Of a DNA stretch of 64,000 nt, positions 1 through 8,953 are shown in pieces. The stretch lies in NCBI RefSeq assembly GCF_025148635.1, contig NZ_CP102269.1, forward strand, positions 682,001 through 746,000, written 5' to 3'. A program made the position numbers and the translations under genes. Origin of the DNA: Butyricimonas virosa. GTDB lineage: Bacteria; Bacteroidota; Bacteroidia; Bacteroidales; Marinifilaceae. Within the stretch, counting starts at the first letter, position 1. Every line of letters starts with the position of its first letter. The notes under the pieces are model-generated. The model was not told where the DNA came from and did not search any database. It saw nothing but the letters and a program-made list of their open reading frames with translations.

Positions 1-548
1 TTTGGTACTATATTCATGTTTTCTCCCACATAAACAACAGTATCCCGTGACACGTCTTTACCATCAACAGTCACACTTATCTTCTGCTTTTTGGACAGGA
101 TCATGGACAACTGGGATTCATTACCGGCAGACCGCGACAATACCATCCAACCGTATTTCCAGGAAGCAATCACATCTACACTAATCTCTTTTGTAAACGT
201 GACATTCGTTTTATTATCAGTTGCACAAAACAACAAAGTAAATTCCCCAATCTCTTCTGCCTTATAGGTATAGTTCAATTGTTCCGACAACAAAGTCTTT
301 TCCTCTTCTTTACCCAAATACCAAGCATATGATGCATCCGGGTTTAACGAATCAATCGAAAATCGGACCTTCGGTTCAAACAGAATTTCTTCACCGGGAT
401 ATAACGTGTAATCACTATCAACATTACTTACTCCATTACGATCCCAATTTTCAAAGTCATTCAAATCCTTATAATCATAGTTGCTCTTATCATCCAAGCA
501 AGCCATGACTGACAACAGAATAAAAATATATATCAAATTTTTTTTCAT
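1..548 (-). CDS. PKD-like family lipoprotein (partial, C-terminus off the left edge)
   Basis: The reading frame is open from an ATG at 548 to the window edge (about 182 codons). The N-terminus has a lipoprotein signal peptide ending in VMAC, so the mature protein should start at the Cys and be anchored to the outer membrane. The acidic stretch after the Cys and the later beta-rich text (YTLYPGEEILFEPKV, YAWYLGKEEE) fit the PKD-like lipoproteins that often close Bacteroidota SusC/SusD loci. It is the fourth and last visible gene after SusC, SusD and DUF4843, 13 bp after the latter. A surface ligand-binding role is inferred from position; the ligand is unknown. Confidence 0.75.
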   Translation of the reverse strand, partial: MKKNLIYIFILLSVMACLDDKSNYDYKDLNDFENWDRNGVSNVDSDYTLYPGEEILFEPKVRFSIDSLNPDASYAWYLGKEEEKTLLSEQLNYTYKAEEIGEFTLLFCATDNKTNVTFTKEISVDVIASWKYGWMVLSRSAGNESQLSMILSKKQKISVTVDGKDVSRDTVVYVGENMNIVP

Positions 549-561
549 ACTCTATCCGTTT

Positions 562-1329
562 TTACCCAACTACAGGAATAACTATTTTATTACCATTCTC
601 GTCTTTTAATGGAACTTTACCATTGGCTATATTCTCGGGATCATTATTATATTCCTCTACTCGACGCTTCAAACGCAGGGAATATTTCTTCAACACCAAC
701 TTATTCTTCCCATCAAACTCCACTCCATCTTTTGCCAATTCCTCCAGAAACATCGTGTATTTCGTTTCCGAATATTCACCTAGATAAATCTGCTCCGCAA
801 TATTAAAATAATTCTCAGCTCCACCATAACCACCATCCCACACGGTCCACCAATCAGGACGAATTAACTTCGAGGAAACCAAGAATATGGCACGACTGAA
901 TTCCACCTCTCCCTCTTTCACAAATTCAGTCTCGTCCACCTTCAACATCAACCGACACATTTTTTCTTTCAATACTTCGCCATCCAACAATACGATTTCA
1001 ATCGTATCCTGCAATTGTCCTGCCGGGAAAACACACTTCTCTGGCAATACATACAAATCGGAAGGTAAAGTCGTAAAGTTCTTGTCAGCAGATACGGTGT
1101 ACTCCCGATCCTCTCTCTCCCAAACACCATCGCATTTCATCGGAATCTTCACGTGAATCTCTCCACTAGGATAAGCTTTAAATGAATAAGTTGTACTATC
1201 TTTCGTTGCATCTGCAGCAAAATACACGTAAAGGGTATTATCGGAATATTCCATGATCCCTTTTTCACTACAAGCAGACAACACACACGCCCAAACGAAC
1301 GCAAACAAAATATATTTTCTCATAATCAT
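562..1329 (-). CDS. DUF4843 family lipoprotein
   Basis: About 255 residues with a lipoprotein signal (MRKYILFAFVWACVLSAC), so probably surface or outer-membrane anchored. Length, the opening CSEKGIMEYSDNTLYVYF and the C-terminal DWWTVWDGGYGG-type Trp-rich part fit the DUF4843 family found behind SusD-like genes. The frame extends to a GTG at 1332, but an ATG at 1329 overlaps the susD TGA by one base (TGATG), indicating translational coupling; another ATG at 1323 starts the canonical signal peptide. Function beyond an accessory role in the uptake locus is unknown. Confidence 0.8.
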   Translation of the reverse strand: MIMRKYILFAFVWACVLSACSEKGIMEYSDNTLYVYFAADATKDSTTYSFKAYPSGEIHVKIPMKCDGVWEREDREYTVSADKNFTTLPSDLYVLPEKCVFPAGQLQDTIEIVLLDGEVLKEKMCRLMLKVDETEFVKEGEVEFSRAIFLVSSKLIRPDWWTVWDGGYGGAENYFNIAEQIYLGEYSETKYTMFLEELAKDGVEFDGKNKLVLKKYSLRLKRRVEEYNNDPENIANGKVPLKDENGNKIVIPVVG

Positions 1330-2858
1330 CACAAATTAGTTTCAACATCCGGAAGTGGTACCACAAACACATTTTCTGAAGCAAGAACAGAACCTCCATT
1401 TGCATTCGGAATATTCTTATTCAAACGTTTATAAATAAAATACGTCTGTCCTTCCCCTATCCATTCCCGACGCATATCATTAATCAATAAATCCATAAAT
1501 TCATCGGGTTGCGCATTTTCAATTTTTTGTAGGGTCATATCCGTCTTTTTCAACCCGCGTCGTCCTTTTATATATGACAAATAAGATTTCGCCTTCGTCA
1601 ATCCTTCCGCTCCCCGCTTGCATAAAATCTCGGCAGCAATATAGTACACCTCGCTCATCCGGATAAAAGGTACGATATGATCAGAAACTTCCATTACTCC
1701 GGCAGTTGCTCCCGAAGTCGACGCATCATACTTGGTCAATCGATAAGAATAATGTTCATTATTCATATCTTCTATCCAATATTTAAAACGATAGTCATTG
1801 CTTGTCATTATGGTCCCGTTATCCCCTTTGGATATTTCCAAATCTTCACCAAAATAATTCTTGTCCGCCTCCAAAACAGCCAAATACTTAACATTGTTTT
1901 CGTTTTCCATGCTCATAATATCCTTATTATAATCCAACAGGTCTATAACATGCAATCCGAATATCACGTCGGAATAACACTTCCGATCTCCATAATAAAA
2001 TCTATCTGCCAAAGAGAAAGCTCCTTTTTGGGATGCAAAATTCATCACCTCTTTTGCTTGTTCCAAAGCCTCATCCTCTTTCTGAGCATACAAGTACACA
2101 CGAGCCAACAAAGCGGTAGCCGCCCAATAATTCAGATGAAAACCCCGACGTATTAAAAATATTTTTTCACCGCTTCCCGCCAGTTCGAAGTTATCCGAAC
2201 GACTAAAAGATCCTGCAGAATCATATTTCCACAATAATTGTTTCGCATCAATCAGATCCTTGGCAATCAACTCCAGACACTCATTCACCGTTTTGGGGTT
2301 AGAAATATAGGATGGGTAAGTATTCACATAAGGAATAAACTTACGATCACCCGGATTCGTCGAGGGTGCCGGGGCAAATAAACGTAACATATCAAATTGT
2401 ATAAACGCCCGTAATGCCAAAGCCTCTCCCCAGATCATGGCTTTCTCATTTTCCTTCCAGGCAAATATCTCTGGATCAGCATATTCTATCTGTTGTATTA
2501 TATTATTACAATTGGCCACGACATTATAAGCCTCCGTCCAGATAGAAGATAACACCGGTTTGAATTCATAATAGTCCCATGCATATTTAGCAGCACCATA
2601 CTGCATTTCGTTTACACCCGGAGCTTTTTTATAATCATACACCTGCCCCAATGCATCCACGATTCCCCACGTCAAATGTTTTCCGTATAAATTCCTTGAC
2701 TCCATGGTAAAGTAAACACCATTTAAAGCATGCCGGAAACCTGTGCCCGTGGAAAATAACTTCTCTTCACTAATCTCATCTTCCGGTTCCACATTCAACC
2801 ATTCATTACATGACAACATAAAGAACGGTAAAACTAAATACAATAATTTATTTCTCAT
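1329..2858 (-). CDS. SusD/RagB family outer-membrane nutrient-binding lipoprotein
   Basis: 509 residues, the normal length for SusD. The N-terminal signal peptide ends LPFFMLSC, so the Cys is lipidated. The N-terminal SusD-like part (EWLNVEPEDEISEEKLFST, then GFRHALNGVYFTM) and the C-terminal RagB part (YYIAAEILCKRGAEG, RREWIGEGQTYFIYKR) are recognisable. SusD proteins form the lid on the SusC barrel at the cell surface and capture the substrate. The gene starts 12 bp after susC and overlaps DUF4843 at TGATG, so the set is one operon. There is no glycoside hydrolase in view, so a polysaccharide substrate cannot be assumed. Confidence 0.93.
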   Translation of the reverse strand: MRNKLLYLVLPFFMLSCNEWLNVEPEDEISEEKLFSTGTGFRHALNGVYFTMESRNLYGKHLTWGIVDALGQVYDYKKAPGVNEMQYGAAKYAWDYYEFKPVLSSIWTEAYNVVANCNNIIQQIEYADPEIFAWKENEKAMIWGEALALRAFIQFDMLRLFAPAPSTNPGDRKFIPYVNTYPSYISNPKTVNECLELIAKDLIDAKQLLWKYDSAGSFSRSDNFELAGSGEKIFLIRRGFHLNYWAATALLARVYLYAQKEDEALEQAKEVMNFASQKGAFSLADRFYYGDRKCYSDVIFGLHVIDLLDYNKDIMSMENENNVKYLAVLEADKNYFGEDLEISKGDNGTIMTSNDYRFKYWIEDMNNEHYSYRLTKYDASTSGATAGVMEVSDHIVPFIRMSEVYYIAAEILCKRGAEGLTKAKSYLSYIKGRRGLKKTDMTLQKIENAQPDEFMDLLINDMRREWIGEGQTYFIYKRLNKNIPNANGGSVLASENVFVVPLPDVETNL

Positions 2859-2870
2859 ATTCCTGACTTA

Positions 2871-5800
2871 CTAAAAAGTTGCACGTAAAGAAAAATTCAC
2901 CGTTCTGGCAAAAGGATAACTCGTCCCTCGCTCCTGCTTGATGGAAGACAAACGGAATAATTCATTCGTACTTACTTCCAAACGCAGAGTTTTCAAAAAT
3001 ATTTTCCGAAGCCATAGCGGGTCAAAATCATAACTCAACGTCAAAGCATCTAAAGATAAAACATTTTCATCCTGCACAAAACGGGAAGTAGGCAACGTAA
3101 CACTATTCATATCCTTTATATCTTTCAATGGAGCAATATCACCCGGTTTTTCCCATCGCTGTGTCAGCACACGTTTATCAACATTACTTCCTTGAATGTC
3201 CGCATTCTCAACATTCATGATCAACGTTTCATTGTACGTCTGTTTTCCCCATTCATAACCGAAGGAAGCAAATAACGAGAAATTCTTGTAGGTAGCATTC
3301 AAACCGAAAGACCCGCTAGCCTTAGGCTCCGAATCTCCAAGCACGACCTCTTCTGTTGCTTTCCATTTGTGACTGGCCTGTCCATTACGGTAGAGATACA
3401 ACTCTTTACCGTTTGAGGGATCAATACCCAATGAACGTACGCCATAAATTGCTGTTAAAGAGGCGCCTTCCTCGTACTTCATGATCGGTTTGATAAAATC
3501 CGAATAGGTCTTACCGGCCTGAGTCCATGATAAAGTTGGTGTTTGACTCTCTTCAGCAAGTCCATAATAATCTTCCACTTGAGAATTATAAGCTTTCAAA
3601 GCATCTGAAATTTTCAGAATTTCATTCCTATTATGGTTCAGATTACCCCATAAGGCAACATTCCAATCCTTGTTTTTCATTACATCAAAACGAAACTGAA
3701 TATCGAATCCCTTGTTCAACGTTTCACCCAAATTACTCTTGTAAGAAGAGAAACCGGCAGATCCCGGCAAAGTTACATCCGTGATCAAGTCAACCGTTTT
3801 ATTGTAATAATAATCAAACACCAAAGAAATCCGACTATTCCAAAATTCCATATCCGTACCGACATTCAATTTATTCGTTGTCTCCCATTTCAAATCTCTA
3901 TTTCCCAATGCCTTCAAACCGACTCCAAAACCGGCAATATACCAACGATCAAACGTCCGATAAACCGTTCTGGCACTGTAAGACGGAAAATTCACTTTAC
4001 CGGTTTGCCCGTAAGAAGCACGAAATTTCATGCGATTGATCACCTTACTCCCATTCAAGAAAGCATAGTTATGCAAATTGACACCCGCTCCAAACGACCA
4101 GAATGGAGCCCATTTTTGATCCAAACCAAACTCAGATGAACCATCAAAACGCACAGACACGTCTGCCAGATAAATATCATTCCAAGTATAATTCGCTAAA
4201 AGCAAAAAACCGGCCAACCGACTAGCACTCTGAGATTTTGAGGGTTTATCCTTGATCTCTGCTGCATAATTAGGAGAATGATACTCTCCGGAAGGAAATC
4301 CTCGGTAATGACTGGAGGTACTTTCAGATTTGCGAGACGTGGCATTGACTACCACTGAAGCATTCAAAGCATGCGCACCAAATGATTTTGATACATACGC
4401 ACCAATTTGAGCATCCCAATTCGTGGATTCCCCTTTCGTTAAATAAAGATCACCCTCCAATTCCGCTTCCTTCTGAGCTTTTGCAGTCGTGTTGGAAGAA
4501 AGAGGATCAATAAAACGTTCTTTTTTAGTAAATTCTTTCGTTATAGCAATCTGACCTTTTAAATGCAAATAATCCGTCAAGAACCATTGAGCCATCAATC
4601 GATCGATAAACACATCCCCTTTCTCGTATTCAAAATTATTTAAACGAGCCTCGTACAAAGGATTATTCACTCGGGTATCCCTATGAGGTAGTGTTGAAAA
4701 TTCCAATGCTCCGGAAATCAATGTTCCATTCTTGTCATAAGGACGATCATATGGTTGTAAATGAGTGTAATCGGAAAAATCACCATAAGGAGACTCTTGT
4801 GCCTCGGTATAATTATACTCGATATAATTCACCACCTGCAAATTCTTAAGCCGGTAATCCACGTGAAACCCCACGTTCATGATATCCCGGTAAGAATCCT
4901 TCATCACACCATTATTTTTATTATAAGAGAGATCAAGTCCATAACGTAAATCTGCATTCCCCCCCTCTATCGAAAAACTATGCTTATGATTAACGGAATT
5001 TCGCAAAGGAATTGACAACCAATCTGTGTTCACACCTTCCTCTACGCGCAACAATCGCTGGTTATAAGCATCCAAAGCTTGTTTCCAAGTCATATAATAT
5101 TGCGGGGTATAAATCCCGGCTTTTTGCTCTATTTCTAATTTTTCCCTTGCATTAGCCAAGTTATAATCAGAAAGATCAGGCATAGAAACCGAACCTGTCA
5201 GGCTGTACGAAATAGTCACTTCACCCGGTTTCGGGGCAACAGTAGTGATCACCACAACACCATTCGCCGCACGAGAACCATACATTGCCGTAGCTGAAGC
5301 ATCCTTCAATATCTGGACATTTTCAACCCGCATTGGATCCATATCATACACTTTCTGTACACTTACCTCGAAACCGTCCATGATAAAAATAGGAAGATTC
5401 GGGTTATTCTTCAAAGAAGATTTAGACAACGCATCTTTATCCAGTTCTTTCACCCCGATACCGGAACGTCCGCGTATATATATTTCAGGAATAGCATTCG
5501 GGTCCGATCCCCACTTATTGTTCTGTTGTATACGGAATGATGGATCAAATGTTGATAATGCTTGCACCACGTTCGTGGCAGATGCCTTCAATAAATCCTC
5601 CCGTTTCACGGAGATAGAACTACCGGTAAAACTCTCCTTCTTGATATTGCCATATCCAGTTACAACCACCTCGTCCATCTCTTTCACATCATCCTTCATC
5701 GTGATTACCAGCTCTTTTTCATCATTTTTTCGATCATTACTCAATTGGTGATAAACCGTTTCCATTCCGATAAACGAAAATACCAAAATCGTACTATCCA

Positions 5801-6317
5801 ATTTCGGGATCTCGATTTTAAACTTCCCGTCTATATCTGTTATCACTCCCAATTTAGTTCCTTTGATTAATATGGTAACTCCCGGCAACGGCATTTTCTT
5901 CGTGTCAATTACCTTACCTTTGATCTGCCTGGGTTGTTCTTGCTTTTTCTCGTCTTTTGCTTGAGTAATGATAATTACATCATTCTGAATCACGTAAGAC
6001 AAATGTGTATCTTTAAACAAGACTTTCAATACTTCGTCCAAAGTCGCATCTTTCACGTTTACATCACGTTTTCCATACTTCAAAACTTCCTCCATCTGAT
6101 ACAAAAAACGATACCCCGTTTTTTGGCTCATGTCCGTGATGGCCTCATCAATCGTAACATCTTTCAAATTCAACGTCAATCTTACCACTTGAGAGGCCGC
6201 TTCGGCCTGCAAGAAAAAGATCGACATAAACAGAAAAAGAAGGCTGCGTTTTAAAATAAATCGCATCTTTTTTAATCTTTGACCTCCATCAAAGACTTCG
6301 ATTCCGTTTTTTTTCAT
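2871..6317 (-). CDS. SusC/RagA family TonB-dependent outer-membrane transporter with STN domain
   Basis: 1148 residues. After a signal peptide (likely from Met18, MRFILKRSLLFLF, start at 6266) comes an STN domain (about residues 45-115, LTLNLKDVTIDEAI) that talks to FecR, a carboxypeptidase-regulatory-like beta-sandwich (about 133-210, IKGKVIDTKKMPLPGVTI), a TonB box-like MDEVVVTGYG, a plug domain (IFIMDGFEVSVQKVYDMDP, MYGSRAANGVVVITT) and a 22-strand barrel ending in NFSLRATF. It imports a substrate held by the SusD partner. The STN domain together with upstream FecR and ECF sigma genes implies transport-coupled, substrate-induced transcription. Substrate unknown. Confidence 0.95.
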   Translation of the reverse strand: MKKNGIEVFDGGQRLKKMRFILKRSLLFLFMSIFFLQAEAASQVVRLTLNLKDVTIDEAITDMSQKTGYRFLYQMEEVLKYGKRDVNVKDATLDEVLKVLFKDTHLSYVIQNDVIIITQAKDEKKQEQPRQIKGKVIDTKKMPLPGVTILIKGTKLGVITDIDGKFKIEIPKLDSTILVFSFIGMETVYHQLSNDRKNDEKELVITMKDDVKEMDEVVVTGYGNIKKESFTGSSISVKREDLLKASATNVVQALSTFDPSFRIQQNNKWGSDPNAIPEIYIRGRSGIGVKELDKDALSKSSLKNNPNLPIFIMDGFEVSVQKVYDMDPMRVENVQILKDASATAMYGSRAANGVVVITTVAPKPGEVTISYSLTGSVSMPDLSDYNLANAREKLEIEQKAGIYTPQYYMTWKQALDAYNQRLLRVEEGVNTDWLSIPLRNSVNHKHSFSIEGGNADLRYGLDLSYNKNNGVMKDSYRDIMNVGFHVDYRLKNLQVVNYIEYNYTEAQESPYGDFSDYTHLQPYDRPYDKNGTLISGALEFSTLPHRDTRVNNPLYEARLNNFEYEKGDVFIDRLMAQWFLTDYLHLKGQIAITKEFTKKERFIDPLSSNTTAKAQKEAELEGDLYLTKGESTNWDAQIGAYVSKSFGAHALNASVVVNATSRKSESTSSHYRGFPSGEYHSPNYAAEIKDKPSKSQSASRLAGFLLLANYTWNDIYLADVSVRFDGSSEFGLDQKWAPFWSFGAGVNLHNYAFLNGSKVINRMKFRASYGQTGKVNFPSYSARTVYRTFDRWYIAGFGVGLKALGNRDLKWETTNKLNVGTDMEFWNSRISLVFDYYYNKTVDLITDVTLPGSAGFSSYKSNLGETLNKGFDIQFRFDVMKNKDWNVALWGNLNHNRNEILKISDALKAYNSQVEDYYGLAEESQTPTLSWTQAGKTYSDFIKPIMKYEEGASLTAIYGVRSLGIDPSNGKELYLYRNGQASHKWKATEEVVLGDSEPKASGSFGLNATYKNFSLFASFGYEWGKQTYNETLIMNVENADIQGSNVDKRVLTQRWEKPGDIAPLKDIKDMNSVTLPTSRFVQDENVLSLDALTLSYDFDPLWLRKIFLKTLRLEVSTNELFRLSSIKQERGTSYPFARTVNFSLRATF

Positions 6318-6376
6318 ACTTTTACATGCTTAATGATTAATAATTCTGTTTTTAATCGTTATTTAAACTCACTCTC

Positions 6377-6407
6377 GAGCAGAAAATAGTGCCAATGTTT
6401 TCTGCTC
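6377..6407. terminator. Hairpin in the fecR-susC gap
   Basis: A perfect 10-bp stem (GAGCAGAAAA at 6377-6386 with TTTTCTGCTC at 6398-6407) lies just after the fecR stop and before susC. In the minus direction it is not followed by a U-run, so it is not a classical terminator there; the U-run (TTTTATATTT) is on the plus side where no gene reads. It may be a processing or mRNA-stability hairpin that separates regulator and transporter expression. Function inferred. Confidence 0.4.
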
Positions 6408-6424
6408 TTTTATATTTAAACTCA

Positions 6425-7618
6425 TCATTTTTCTATTTTACGCACGAACACAGTCCTATCCCTTACCTCAAAATGTACCCGAGTTGCCAACTCCAGCATT
6501 CTCAATATTTCCGTGAAATCCTCGTACCGGGCCAATTCTCCGGAGAAATGATACTCTTTTACCTCTGGATTCTCCCAAAATATATCTATATTGTACCAAC
6601 GCGCCAAACGAGTCATAATATTCTCCAACGAATGATTCAACAACATGAATTTCCCTTCTTTCCATGCAGAATAACGACTGGCATCAACCTTACGAACCGT
6701 GAATTTCCCTTCATCATAAACGGCTTGCTCATCCGGACGAAGTTTCACTCCCTGTTTGCCATTAAATACCCGTACCGCCCCATCATTCAAAGTCGTCTCC
6801 ACAAAAGTATCATCCGGATAAGCCTGCAAATTAAACTGCGTACCCAAAACTTCCACTGACATCTTATCGTTAGCATTCACAACAAAAGGACGGGAAGCAT
6901 CTTTAGTAACCACAAAAAAAGCTTCTCCCCGTAAAAAAACATCACGTTTCCCCTTACCGAATTTCACTGGGAAACGAATTTCCGAATCAGAATTCAAAAA
7001 GACTTCCGTGTTATCGGATAAAAACAACTTATACTCCCCTCCTCGAGGTACTCGGATAGTATTGTATTCCAGTACATCATCTTTCTCCATATCTCCATTT
7101 CCCTCGTAAGACACCCGACTCCCATCATTTTGGGCAACCATTCCCCCTCCCAAGGAAATCAACCGTACAGTACTATCCTGTAAAACAATCTCATTCCCTT
7201 GGGAAGTCACTAAAACAGCTTTGGCTCCTCTCATCTCCACGCAAGCCACCATCTCTACTTGTTCTACCTCCGATTTTTTCCAGAATCCCCAGTACAATCC
7301 AATTCCTACAAACAATATTACGGAAGCAACTACTCCAATCTGCCAAGACGAAAATAAAGATCTACACTTTCTTTGTCCAACCAACTGCACTCTCAAGGTA
7401 TCCCAAGTATGTTCTACATCCAAACGCTTCGCATACATATCCCTAACAGAAAGATTTTCGGTCTCAAGAATACGTCGATATAAATCCTTATTTCTTGCAT
7501 CCTCCTCCAGCCAAGCATTTAGTCTTTCCTCATCCTCGGGCAAGATAACTCCCATTAACTTTTTAGCTATCAAACGGGATATTTTATAATCTTTAGGACA
7601 CTCTACCATACTAAACAT
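6425..7618 (-). CDS. FecR family anti-sigma factor
   Basis: 397 residues: a cytoplasmic N-terminal part (about 1-90) expected to bind the sigma factor, one membrane span (about 93-112, VVASVILFVGIGLYWGF), then a periplasmic FecR domain (YNTIRVPRGGEYKLFLSDN, VFLNSDSEIRFPVKF, FLRGEAFFVVTKD) and the C-terminal DUF4974-like segment (PLARWYNIDIFWENPEV region). The STN domain of the neighbouring SusC is the expected periplasmic partner. It lies 64 bp after the ECF sigma gene in the same direction. Start at 7618 or the Met at 7609 are both possible. Confidence 0.93.
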   Translation of the reverse strand: MFSMVECPKDYKISRLIAKKLMGVILPEDEERLNAWLEEDARNKDLYRRILETENLSVRDMYAKRLDVEHTWDTLRVQLVGQRKCRSLFSSWQIGVVASVILFVGIGLYWGFWKKSEVEQVEMVACVEMRGAKAVLVTSQGNEIVLQDSTVRLISLGGGMVAQNDGSRVSYEGNGDMEKDDVLEYNTIRVPRGGEYKLFLSDNTEVFLNSDSEIRFPVKFGKGKRDVFLRGEAFFVVTKDASRPFVVNANDKMSVEVLGTQFNLQAYPDDTFVETTLNDGAVRVFNGKQGVKLRPDEQAVYDEGKFTVRKVDASRYSAWKEGKFMLLNHSLENIMTRLARWYNIDIFWENPEVKEYHFSGELARYEDFTEILRMLELATRVHFEVRDRTVFVRKIEK

Positions 7619-7682
7619 TTATCAAATTCTATATATAGAACGATAAATTCATCTTAAAGGATGAGTGAATTTTCCACTTTTT

Positions 7683-8258
7683 TCAATTATTTTCCGCTAA
7701 AAACACCAAAAGAAGATAGAAGTAATCTTTTAAAACCGCACGAAGAGTATCCATAGCCTTATATTTCAAAGACTTGACAGTATTCACGGAAATACCTAAA
7801 TTTTCAGAAATTTCTTTATTCTGTTTTCCTTCCAAGCTCAATTTTATAACTCGCCCACTCTGAACAGGTAAAGCATCAATAGCTTCCATTATGATCCTAT
7901 AGGTTTCCTCTTCTATTAAAATATCGCGAAAAAAGTACTCATTATCAGCAGCTTTTAACTCCTGTTGAAGTGGAAGTTTTTTTCGACTTCTCAAATAATC
8001 AAAGCATTTATTTCTAACAGACACGTATAAAAATATATCTGTCATCTCTTGAAAATCATAAGTTTTCCTTTTCTCCCACAAGCGAATAAATATTTCCTGA
8101 ACAAGATCCTTCGCCACATCCTCATCCTCAACAATACGACGAGCAATCATGCACATGGACAAGTAATATTTTTTGAAAAGCATTTCGTAGGCACCAATAT
8201 CACCTTGACGAATGGATTCAAATAATCTATCACCATTATTTTGATTATTATCATACAT
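7683..8258 (-). CDS. RNA polymerase ECF-type sigma-70 factor (Bacteroides expansion type)
   Basis: 191 residues from the ATG at 8258 (MYDNNQNNGDRLFESIRQGD). Sigma region 2 (AYEMLFKKYYLSMC, DVAKDLVQEIFIRLWEKR) and region 4 (LPVQSGRVIKLSLEGKQN, KEISENLGISVNTVKS helix-turn-helix) are clear. The open frame extends to 8414, but a strong promoter at 8296-8325 lies inside that extension, so the shorter start is preferred; 191 residues is normal for the family. It directs transcription of the adjacent SusC/SusD operon when FecR releases it (family knowledge). Confidence 0.94.
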   Translation of the reverse strand: MYDNNQNNGDRLFESIRQGDIGAYEMLFKKYYLSMCMIARRIVEDEDVAKDLVQEIFIRLWEKRKTYDFQEMTDIFLYVSVRNKCFDYLRSRKKLPLQQELKAADNEYFFRDILIEEETYRIIMEAIDALPVQSGRVIKLSLEGKQNKEISENLGISVNTVKSLKYKAMDTLRAVLKDYFYLLLVFLAENN

Positions 8259-8295
8259 GATTATTCCATTTACATCAAAAATTCTCTTGAGATAA

Positions 8296-8325
8296 CAAAA
8301 ATAGAGAAAAAAATGGGAATAACAA
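8296..8325 (-). promoter_or_regulatory. Promoter of the sigma-fecR operon
   Basis: Minus-strand TTG (8323-8325), 19-nt spacer, TATTTTTG (8296-8303), matching the Bacteroidota housekeeping consensus TTG-N19/20-TAnnTTTG. It predicts a leader of roughly 30 nt and fixes the sigma start at 8258. Confidence 0.7.
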
Positions 8326-8575
8326 TTATTGCACAAGTTCCTACTATTTTTATCCCGGTCAATTTTGACACATAGCAATATCGAATAGAGCCCTCCAACA
8401 TTCAAATTATTCATTTGAATATCAAAGCCGCTTTACATTCAATAATTTTATTGCCAACGCCCCTCAATCACTACAGCCTACTGTTTCTCGGAAAAGAAGC
8501 CTGCCGTCGATGTAAGAGTTATCGAAGACAAGCAACTTGTCTTACTTTGAGTTATATAAAATCATGTTAAAATAA

Positions 8576-8890
8576 TTAAGCTTGTCCTTGCGGTTCCAGA
8601 TCCACCGGGAACATGGGAGCTATAGGGCCGCCCTCTGGTAAATTAATCTTCCCGTAATCCATCTCGAATCTCCGAACATTATCTTGTAACGCCAGCAACA
8701 AGCGTTTCGCATGTTCCGGGGTCAAAATAATACGGCTTTTCACTTCAGCCTTGGGCATCCCCGGCATAATACGGATAAAGTCAACAATAAACTCGGAGGA
8801 AGAATGAGAAATAATTGACAAATTCGAATAAGTTCCTTGTGCAACCTCTCGATTTAATTCAATATCAAATTGTTGTTTTTTCTCTTCCAT
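8576..8890 (-). CDS. DUF3467 family protein
   Basis: 104 residues with the family's look: QFDIELNREVAQGTYSNLS at the start, then FIVDFIRIMPGMPKAEVKS, RIILTPEHAKRLLLALQDN and a Pro/Gly-rich tail. No signal peptide or membrane span, so cytoplasmic. DUF3467 genes commonly sit next to rpoC in Bacteroidota, as here (64 bp after rpoC, with a terminator between). Biochemical function is not established. Confidence 0.85.
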   Translation of the reverse strand: MEEKKQQFDIELNREVAQGTYSNLSIISHSSSEFIVDFIRIMPGMPKAEVKSRIILTPEHAKRLLLALQDNVRRFEMDYGKINLPEGGPIAPMFPVDLEPQGQA

Positions 8891-8925
8891 AATAGTCCTT
8901 GGTTAATAATTTATACAAACAATAA

Positions 8926-8943
8926 AGGCGCCTTTCGGCGCCT
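8926..8943 (-). terminator. Terminator after rpoC
   Basis: A 7-bp GC-only stem (AGGCGCC at 8926-8932, GGCGCCT at 8937-8943) with a TTTC/GAAA loop lies 10 bp past the rpoC stop. The following minus-strand text (TTTATTGTTTG) is only moderately U-rich, so some readthrough into the DUF3467 gene is likely. Confidence 0.65.
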
Positions 8944-8953
8944 CTATCTATTT

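Noticed and set aside
1677..2156. 159-codon plus-strand ORF opposite susD
   Set aside because: Antisense shadow; the susD frame is clearly real.
5245..5751. 168-codon plus-strand ORF opposite susC
   Set aside because: Antisense shadow of the conserved plug region; no family resemblance.
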